Source: an uncultured bacterium
Lineage (GTDB): Bacteria; Cyanobacteriota; Vampirovibrionia; Gastranaerophilales; Gastranaerophilaceae
Length of the DNA: 64,000 nt
Assembly: GCA_949299935.1 (NCBI GenBank)
Contig: CASGCE010000014.1
Coordinates: forward strand, 1 to 64,000
Direction of reading: 5' to 3'
Part shown: positions 58,222 through 64,000 of the stretch, piece after piece
Numbering within the stretch: position 1 is the stretch's first letter
Layout: each line of letters opens with the position of its first letter
The notes under the pieces: model-generated
Databases searched by the model: none
Seen by the model: only the letters and a program-made list of their open reading frames with translations
What the model was told of the DNA's origin: nothing
Made by a program: the position numbers and the translations under genes

Positions 58222-61083
58222 ATGGAAAATCAAAAGACTTTAATACTGATAGACGGTCATGCTTTGGCTTTTAGACAGTTTTTCGCTTTGGAGCGAACTA
58301 ATATGAGAACATCAGGGGGAACTCCTACTTGGGCTGTTTTCGGTTTCTTTAAAGCTGTTTTGGATTTGCTGAAAAATAAAACTTTTAACCCCGATGCTAT
58401 ATGTGTAGCTTTTGATGTTGGCCATGATACGTTTCGTGTCGAGAAGTATCCCGATTATAAGGCAAATCGCGAGGCTATGCCCGATAATATGCGAGTCCAA
58501 ATGGATTTGATATATGAAGGGCTCGATGCTTTTAATATACCGATTTATACAAAAAAAGGGTTCGAAGCGGATGATGTCATTGGTACAATTTCCAAAAAAG
58601 CTTGCGATTTGGGACATAAAGTATTGATATTAACCGGCGATCAGGATGCGTTTCAACTTATTGATAAGCAGGGTTGCGTTAAGGTTATTATCCCATCGAA
58701 AGGTGAGCTTAAAGAGTATGATTGGGATAAAGTTTATGAAAAACTCGGAGTTTATCCGGATCAAGTTGTTGATTATAAGGCTTTGCGCGGTGATGCGTCT
58801 GATAATATCCCAGGCATAAGAGGGATTGGCGATAAAAGTGCTGTTAAATTACTTGCTAAATACGGGCACTTGCAGAATATTATTGATAACTGTGATGATA
58901 TTCAGGAAAAAAATATTAAAAATTGTTTTTGCTCCAGTGTTGACGTCGCTAAATTAAGCTATTTTCTGGCAACTATTGTAAGAGATTTGGATATCGATTT
59001 TGATTTCTCCAGTACTAAAATTGATTTGCCGGATTTGGCAAAAGTTACAGCCTTTCTTAAAAAAATGCAGTTTTTCAGTTTCTTAAAAAATATTGATTCT
59101 ATTCTTTTATCCTTCGATAAAACTGCTAAAACAGCCTTGAATTCACCTATTGCACCCGAAATGTATATGCCTCAATCCGGACAAAAACAGCTTGGGCTCT
59201 TTTCTGAGGCTGTTAAGGCACATATTAATAAAATAAGTCTTGATTTTGATTCAAAGCTTATTACTGATACTTTGGATTTAGATAAACTTGTTGAGGTTCT
59301 TAAAACTAAAAAAATTATTTCCTTCAGAACGGAAGGGGATATAAAAAGTGCTATCAGCGGAAAGCTCTATGGTATTGCGATAGGATATAACGATAATTTT
59401 ACCGCAACTGACAGAGTTAAATTTCAAGATTCCGATAATATTACTAAGACTTTCTATATACCTATCGGGCATTATATTGAAAATCAATTGGAGCAGGATT
59501 ACGTTATTTCTGTCCTTAAACCTTTATTTGAAGATGAAAATATTAAAAAGATTACTCACGATGCTAAAATTGAGCATAATTTTTTGCTGACACTCGGAAT
59601 TAATGTAAAGGGTATAATATTTGACACTATGCTGGCGAGCTATGTAAAAGATTCAAGCAGAACACATTCTTTGGATGTTCAGGCAATTGAAAATGTTGAT
59701 CATGTTATTAGCAACATCGCTCCTATTTCTCGTAATGCAAAAACCAGCACTACCGTTGTCAATGCCTCTATTGAAAATGCAGTTGAATTTGTATCCGATA
59801 TTATTGCGACGATTTTTGAACTTACTAAATATTGGATTAGTATACTTGACGATAAGGAATTGAAAATTCTTTATGATATTGAAGTGCCTTTGGCCGTTGT
59901 GCTTGCTAATATGGAGTATGAAGGTGTGTCTGTTGATGTTATGTATTTGAACCAATTATCTAAAACTATGGCGGATTTATTACGCTCTGTGGAATTTAAA
60001 ATATACAAAATCGCGGGTGAGGCATTTAATATTGCTTCACCTAAACAGGTATCGGAGATTTTGTTTGATAAATTGCAGATAACGCCATTGAAAAAACGTA
60101 CAAAGACAAGATATTCGACTAATGCCGAGGTTTTAGAAGAACTTGCCCACGAACATGAAATTGCCAAGCTCATACTTGAATCCAGAAAATATGCTAAGCT
60201 TAAATCTACATATACGGATGCTTTACCTGAGTTGATTAATCCTTTAGATAACCGTATTCATACAACCTATAACCAAACAACAACGGCTACCGGAAGATTG
60301 TCCTCTTCCAGACCTAATTTGCAAAATATTCCGGTAAGAACTGAGGAAGGCAATAAAATCCGCAGGGCTTTTATACCCAGAGATAGAGAAAATGCACGTA
60401 TTCTTTCTGCGGATTATTCTCAAATTGAGCTTAGACTTTTGGCTCACGTATCCGGTGATGAAAATTTAATTGCAGCTTTTAAATCAGGTGTGGATGTCCA
60501 TAAAATTACAGCTTCAAAAGTTTTTGACGTTTCGCTTGAGGAGGTTACCCGTGAGATGCGATATAAGGCGAAGGCCGTTAATTTTGGTATTGTATACGGT
60601 CAAAGTAAATATGGTCTCGCTAAAGCGCTCAATATATCTGTATCTGATGCCGAAAATTTTATTAATAAATATTTTGCAACTTATCCTAAAGTAAAAGAAT
60701 ATATGGATGAAATGGTTGAAAAGGTCGGAAAACAGGGTTACGTCGAAACTATTTTCGGCAGAAAACGCTATTTGATTAATGAATTGAATAGTTCAAACGG
60801 CCTTGTACGTGATTTTGCAAGGCGGGCTGCTATAAATCATCCCATGCAGGGTACGGCTGCAGATTTGATAAAACTTGCAATGGTGGATTTAGATAAAAAA
60901 ATGTCCGAAAATAATCTTAAATCTAAGTTGATTATTCAGGTTCATGATGAACTTGTCTTAGAGGTATATAACGATGAGCTGGATGTTGTTCAGGAATTTG
61001 TTAGAAATGCTATGGAGTTTAACCAGATGTTAGCGGTTCCTTTATTGGTTGACATAAGTGTAGGTGAAACTTGGCAAGAATAG
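58222..61083 (+). CDS. polA: DNA polymerase I
   Basis: A 953-residue enzyme. The 5'-nuclease domain (1-290) has LILIDGHALAFRQFFAL, AFDVGHDTFR, YKANREAMP, EADDVIGT and DASDNIPGIRGIGDKSAVKLL. The polymerase domain has ATGRLSSSRPNLQNIPVR, SADYSQIELRLLAH, KAVNFGIVYGQSKYGLA and VHDELVLEV. The 3'-5' exonuclease domain (about 340-560) is present but its metal ligands look altered: FRTEGD instead of F-DTET, and HDAKIEHN with Glu where the exo II Asp is expected; Asp remains in exo III. Proofreading is therefore probably weak or lost. AAGGGAT precedes the ATG. It overlaps the following gene by 13 bases. Confidence 0.96.
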   Translation: MENQKTLILIDGHALAFRQFFALERTNMRTSGGTPTWAVFGFFKAVLDLLKNKTFNPDAICVAFDVGHDTFRVEKYPDYKANREAMPDNMRVQMDLIYEGLDAFNIPIYTKKGFEADDVIGTISKKACDLGHKVLILTGDQDAFQLIDKQGCVKVIIPSKGELKEYDWDKVYEKLGVYPDQVVDYKALRGDASDNIPGIRGIGDKSAVKLLAKYGHLQNIIDNCDDIQEKNIKNCFCSSVDVAKLSYFLATIVRDLDIDFDFSSTKIDLPDLAKVTAFLKKMQFFSFLKNIDSILLSFDKTAKTALNSPIAPEMYMPQSGQKQLGLFSEAVKAHINKISLDFDSKLITDTLDLDKLVEVLKTKKIISFRTEGDIKSAISGKLYGIAIGYNDNFTATDRVKFQDSDNITKTFYIPIGHYIENQLEQDYVISVLKPLFEDENIKKITHDAKIEHNFLLTLGINVKGIIFDTMLASYVKDSSRTHSLDVQAIENVDHVISNIAPISRNAKTSTTVVNASIENAVEFVSDIIATIFELTKYWISILDDKELKILYDIEVPLAVVLANMEYEGVSVDVMYLNQLSKTMADLLRSVEFKIYKIAGEAFNIASPKQVSEILFDKLQITPLKKRTKTRYSTNAEVLEELAHEHEIAKLILESRKYAKLKSTYTDALPELINPLDNRIHTTYNQTTTATGRLSSSRPNLQNIPVRTEEGNKIRRAFIPRDRENARILSADYSQIELRLLAHVSGDENLIAAFKSGVDVHKITASKVFDVSLEEVTREMRYKAKAVNFGIVYGQSKYGLAKALNISVSDAENFINKYFATYPKVKEYMDEMVEKVGKQGYVETIFGRKRYLINELNSSNGLVRDFARRAAINHPMQGTAADLIKLAMVDLDKKMSENNLKSKLIIQVHDELVLEVYNDELDVVQEFVRNAMEFNQMLAVPLLVDISVGETWQE

Positions 61084-61496
61084 TTAAATTATTTTTTACC
61101 GTTTTGATTTTTTTTACTGCTCCGTTGTTTACTTTTTCCCAGACTCAGCAGGTTAGTTTGAGTACCCTTGTTACTGTTCAAAATGTCCCTTTTGAAGATT
61201 GTACACGCGTGTTTAATGTGGATGCCGAAAACCTCTTTTATTTGACTATTGCCAGTATTAATGCTAATCGCTTTTCTATTGATGAAATTCAATCTAAAAC
61301 AGGTTACATTTTGTTTTGTGCCGTGAATAAAGAATTCTTAGCATCAGTTTTCAAACTTGATGATAAGACCTCTATGTTGAGAATTACTCCGGCAAATAAT
61401 GTTTACTATTTTCAACCCGGTATCGTTTTGAATATTTTTAAATATATTGACCTGAATTCTGCCTTGAAACCAGTTATTATCAAAACTAACCTTTAA
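61071..61496 (+). CDS. Small secreted protein, unrecognised
   Basis: A 141-residue protein from TTG 61071, within the end of polA, with GTAGGTG upstream. The N-terminus LARIVKLFFTVLIFFTAPLFTFS is a good signal peptide. The mature part is about 118 residues, a mix of short strands (VSLSTLVTVQNVPFEDCTRV, GYILFCAVNKEFLASVF), with two Cys that could pair. There is no lipobox and no family I recognise. Its 3' end overlaps the convergent tlyA by 11 bases. Translational coupling with polA is the unusual point. Confidence 0.65.
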   Translation: MARIVKLFFTVLIFFTAPLFTFSQTQQVSLSTLVTVQNVPFEDCTRVFNVDAENLFYLTIASINANRFSIDEIQSKTGYILFCAVNKEFLASVFKLDDKTSMLRITPANNVYYFQPGIVLNIFKYIDLNSALKPVIIKTNL

Positions 61497-62301
61497 TTAA
61501 CTTAATGAAAGCTTCGTTTGTTACTTCTTCAATGTTATATTCATTGTTTTCAGGTTCCGTTGAAATCCACAATAAGTATTCAATATTTCCTGATGGCCCT
61601 TTTATTGATGAATATGTAAGACCTTTTATGAAATATCCTAAATCTCTGGCACATTTTATAACTGTTTCTATAACTTCATTATGAATTTTCCTGTTGGTCA
61701 CTACTCCACCCTTTTCCACATTCTCTTTACCTGCTTCAAATTGTGGTTTTATTAGACAAATCATTTCGTGATAATCGGGATTTAAAAGTTTTTTTAAATT
61801 GGGCAGAACTTTAGTTAGGGATATAAAAGAAAGATCGCTTACCAGAAAATCCGCACATATATCATTTTTATCATAGATGTCTTTGTAATCACATATTTTA
61901 AGATTTGTTTTTTCAATTGTTTTAACCCTTTTATCAGAGCGGATTTTCCAGTCCAGTTGTCCGTATCCTACGTCCACGGCGTATACAAAACTCGCTTTGT
62001 TTTGTAGCAGACAATCGGTAAATCCACCCGTAGAGGCACCTGCATCAAGACATATTCTACCTGCTGTGTTTATAGGAAATGTATCAAGTGCTTTTTTAAG
62101 TTTGAAACCTCCTCGGGATACATATGGCATTGATTTTACTATAATTTCATGATCTTCTTCGCTGTTTATTTGAAATCCTGATTTGGTAATATACCTGTTA
62201 TCTATCTTTACCTGCCCGGCTATTATCGCAGCTGATGCTTTGCTTTTGGTCTCAAAATAACCTGTGTCCGTTAAATATTTATCAAGCCTTTCTTTTTTCA
62301 T
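61486..62301 (-). CDS. tlyA: TlyA-family rRNA 2'-O-methyltransferase
   Basis: A 271-residue protein with an N-terminal S4 RNA-binding domain (ERLDKYLTDTGYFETKSKASAAIIAGQVKID) and a Rossmann methyltransferase domain. YVSRGGFKLKKALD, ICLDAGASTGGFTDCLL (SAM loop), YAVDVGYGQLDWKIRSD, FLVSDLSFISLTKVLP and CLIKPQFEAGKENVEKGGVV match FtsJ-like TlyA. It methylates cytidines of 16S/23S rRNA in characterised members; in some bacteria it is annotated as hemolysin. Its ATG overlaps the tatD stop (ATGA). Confidence 0.94.
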   Translation of the reverse strand: MKKERLDKYLTDTGYFETKSKASAAIIAGQVKIDNRYITKSGFQINSEEDHEIIVKSMPYVSRGGFKLKKALDTFPINTAGRICLDAGASTGGFTDCLLQNKASFVYAVDVGYGQLDWKIRSDKRVKTIEKTNLKICDYKDIYDKNDICADFLVSDLSFISLTKVLPNLKKLLNPDYHEMICLIKPQFEAGKENVEKGGVVTNRKIHNEVIETVIKCARDLGYFIKGLTYSSIKGPSGNIEYLLWISTEPENNEYNIEEVTNEAFIKLIKG

Positions 62302-63059
62302 ATTTTGTATACCTTTTCTGCATTTCGACTGGTAATTTCGGCAACTTCTTCATATGATATGTTACGAATTTGTGCTATTTTTTCCGCTACATATTTGGTA
62401 TATGCAGGTTGATTTTCTTGACCACGGTGCGGTTCCGGACTAAGGTATGGGCAATCAGTTTCCAAAAGCAATCTGTCTAATGGAATACTTGCTGCTACCT
62501 CCTTTATTTTTACTGCATTTTTAAAGGTTACTACTCCGCCTATTGCCAAATACCATCCCTCTTTTACACATTCCTCAGCAAATTTTGTACTGCCTGAAAA
62601 ACAATGCATTACTATTTCTGAATTCTTGTTATATAATTTCAGTATATCAAAGGTATCTTTGTGTGCGTCTCTATCGTGTATACATATTGGTAAATTTAAC
62701 TCGTTTGCAAGTTTTATTTGTTTTATTAAAACTTCTTTTTGTATATCATTGAAGCTTCTATCCCAGTAGTAATCAAGCCCTATTTCACCTATTCCTACAA
62801 TTTTGGGGCTCGTCGCATATTCTTTTATCTTATTAATTAATCCGTCGTTCCAATCCTTCGCTTCTGAAGGGTGTACACCCAATAGTCCGTATACGTTTTC
62901 ATATTTTTGTGTTATCTCATATATTTTTTTTAAATCGTTTGGATATGCGCAGGGCAGGATTATTTTTTTTATATTATTATAAATCGCATTTTTTATGGCT
63001 TCTTCCATATTTGTCAGCATATCTATGTGGGCGTGTGTATCAATTAAATAATATTCCAT
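62298..63059 (-). CDS. tatD: TatD-family metal-dependent DNase
   Basis: A 253-residue TIM-barrel amidohydrolase-superfamily nuclease. Metal ligands are visible in IDTHAHIDM (HxH), GIGEIGLDYYW (Glu), CIHDRDAH (His), VMHCFSG (His) and LLLETDCPYLSP (Asp). PEPHRGQENQPAY and VAEKIAQIRNISYEEVAEITSRNAEKVY close the family pattern. It is predicted to be a 3'-5' exonuclease or deoxyribonuclease in the cytoplasm. A TATAAT box lies six bases before the ATG. It shares a transcript with tlyA. Confidence 0.95.
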   Translation of the reverse strand: MEYYLIDTHAHIDMLTNMEEAIKNAIYNNIKKIILPCAYPNDLKKIYEITQKYENVYGLLGVHPSEAKDWNDGLINKIKEYATSPKIVGIGEIGLDYYWDRSFNDIQKEVLIKQIKLANELNLPICIHDRDAHKDTFDILKLYNKNSEIVMHCFSGSTKFAEECVKEGWYLAIGGVVTFKNAVKIKEVAASIPLDRLLLETDCPYLSPEPHRGQENQPAYTKYVAEKIAQIRNISYEEVAEITSRNAEKVYKI

Positions 63060-63065
63060 TTCTTA

Positions 63066-63074
63066 ATTATAACA
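63066..63074 (-). promoter_or_regulatory. Extended -10 promoter of tatD, leaderless
   Basis: On the minus strand: TGT-TATAAT (63074-63066), six bases before ATG 63059. No Shine-Dalgarno sequence. Confidence 0.65.
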
Positions 63075-63202
63075 CGAATTGTTGGAATAAGTTTCTGTAT
63101 ATATATTTCTGTTATAAATTGTCTTAGTTGAATTTTTTAATTTTAATATTTGTTGTTACCGATTTATATAAATTTAAACAAAGTATTTTGTATATTTTGT
63201 TA

Positions 63203-63208
63203 TATAAT
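63203..63208 (+). promoter_or_regulatory. -10 box of gatD, leaderless
   Basis: TATAAT (63203-63208), six bases before ATG 63215, with no Shine-Dalgarno sequence. The region 63075-63202 is AT-rich with nothing else seen. Confidence 0.6.
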
Positions 63209-63214
63209 TAAACT

Positions 63215-63949
63215 ATGGAAGAAAAGAAACTGAAATTATCGATAGCACATCTTTATCCTAAACTGCTTAATTTGTACGGAGATATAGGTAATATAATTAC
63301 GCTAAAAAAAAGATGTGAGTGGCGAGGTATTACTGTTGATTTCGAAGAAATTAATATAGGTGATGCTATATTGGCGCATGATTTATATTTTATAGGCGGT
63401 GGTCAAGACAAACAGCAGGAAGATGTTGCTCAAGAACTTTACAGAAACAAAGAGAATCTACTTTCCCAAAGGGATGACGGTGCTGTTTTTTTGGGGATTT
63501 GTGGGGGGTATCAATTATTTGGTCATTATTATGAACCGCATAATAGTGAAAAACTTAGAGGTATTTCGCTTTTAGATGCTTATACCGTTGCCGGTGAAAA
63601 AAGATTTATCGGTAATGTTACTGCCAAGACTAATTTGGTAAAACCCGAAACATTGGTCGGGTTTGAAAATCACAGCGGTTTAACATATATACAAGGTGAA
63701 ACAAAGCCTCTCGCAGTTGTTACAATCGGTAATGGTAATAACGGTATAGATAAATTTGAAGGTGCATATTTCAAAAATGTTTTTGGCACATATCTTCACG
63801 GGTCGTTTTTGCCTAAAAATACTCATTTCGCTGATTTTTTGATAGAGCTCGCGCTTGAAAAACGTTATGGTGAAAAAATTAAATTGTCCAAACTTGATGA
63901 TGAAATTGAAAATAAGGCACATGCCAATCTTGTAGGTAAAGCTTATTGA
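63215..63949 (+). CDS. gatD: Lipid II glutaminyl synthase, glutamine amidotransferase subunit
   Basis: A 244-residue class I glutamine amidotransferase of the GatD/CobB type. HLYPKLLNLYGDIGNIITLKKRCEWRGI is the characteristic N-terminal segment. LYFIGGGQDKQQ follows. The nucleophile is Cys96 (LGICGGYQLFG) and the partner His is His195 (GTYLHGSFLPKN). GFENHSGLTY is also diagnostic. With MurT it amidates the iso-glutamate of the stem peptide in lipid II. MurT is usually the adjacent gene; upstream is tatD on the other strand, and the downstream gene runs off the window. Confidence 0.92.
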   Translation: MEEKKLKLSIAHLYPKLLNLYGDIGNIITLKKRCEWRGITVDFEEINIGDAILAHDLYFIGGGQDKQQEDVAQELYRNKENLLSQRDDGAVFLGICGGYQLFGHYYEPHNSEKLRGISLLDAYTVAGEKRFIGNVTAKTNLVKPETLVGFENHSGLTYIQGETKPLAVVTIGNGNNGIDKFEGAYFKNVFGTYLHGSFLPKNTHFADFLIELALEKRYGEKIKLSKLDDEIENKAHANLVGKAY

Positions 63950-64000
63950 TGAAAAATTTATTTTGTTTATGGTGGAAAATCGACGAAAAGATAAGATTTT
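63949..64000 (+). CDS. Start of a gene truncated by the window end
   Basis: ATG 63949 overlaps the gatD stop (ATGA) and opens MKNLFCLWWKIDEKIRF up to the edge. Translational coupling supports a real gene, but too little is visible to identify it; the N-terminus does not look like MurT. Confidence 0.4.
   Translation, partial: MKNLFCLWWKIDEKIRF

Overview
This 64 kb window is AT-rich, tightly packed chromosomal DNA from a diderm bacterium. A Kdo transferase gene, an S-layer-homology protein and several prepilin-like genes support the two-membrane reading. My best guess is the Gastranaerophilales/Melainabacteria, the non-photosynthetic relatives of Cyanobacteria. The basis is family-level resemblance only: a protein beginning MGMAASQARFLGLTAR, FlhB beside an alternative sigma factor, paralogous prepilins ending in DGWKI-DDYPW, and a tRNA-Glu with the cyanobacterial G1-U72 end. 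No rRNA, CRISPR array, intact transposon or prophage is visible.

Layout. 0.1-5.5 kb: a coiled-coil protein possibly linked to flagella or secretion, waaA, folK, an HI0933-type flavoprotein and a membrane protein. 5.8-9.9 kb: tRNA-Glu, a stand-alone TOPRIM protein, and a two-gene unit of a papain-like protein and a cytoplasmic 5'-nucleotidase-like protein. 9.9-12.3 kb: deoC-flhB-sigma factor. 12.4-20.6 kb: three prepilin genes sharing a G9 leader, mixed with a SulP transporter, a phosphohexomutase and two PlsC-type acyltransferases. 20.6-26.4 kb: a HEAT-like protein, half a transketolase, ftsE-ftsX, a decayed receiver/GGDEF protein and an isochorismatase-like hydrolase. 26.4-38.3 kb: ribF, aspS, an SPFH/NfeD pair, a fourth prepilin, rqcH, a Y-family polymerase, a fifth prepilin with a repetitive tail, an SLH protein and ddh. 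38.3-41 kb: tRNA-Tyr, two tRNA-Thr, tRNA-Gly and a large unknown membrane protein. 41-54.8 kb: dnaE, two WYL regulators, a candidate small RNA, anmK, nnrD, trmL, a CDP-alcohol phosphotransferase, an oxidoreductase, a glycosyltransferase, PBP4, a nitrilase and a DUF374 acyltransferase. 54.9-64 kb: tig-clpP-clpX-polA, tlyA, tatD and gatD.

The most notable observation is a conserved leader in front of three prepilin genes: nine G followed by CGACTCCTCTAAG. In two copies a strong ribosome-binding site and ATG start translation in a frame that stops 12 bases after the G run, while the prepilin frame is open from the G run onward, one frame away. Expression would need a -1 ribosomal frameshift, transcript slippage or a change in tract length (phase variation). 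A fourth prepilin on the other strand carries the complementary run, AGTCG plus eight C, also frame-breaking, and its mRNA could pair with the other three leaders. The bases after each run can form different local RNA structures.

A second pattern is that at least nine genes have a sigma70-type -10 box exactly six bases before the start codon and no Shine-Dalgarno sequence, so leaderless mRNA looks common here. Cell-envelope genes (waaA, ddh, dacB, anmK, gatD, acyltransferases, SLH protein, prepilins) make up much of the window. The rest is mainly housekeeping replication, proteolysis and translation quality control.
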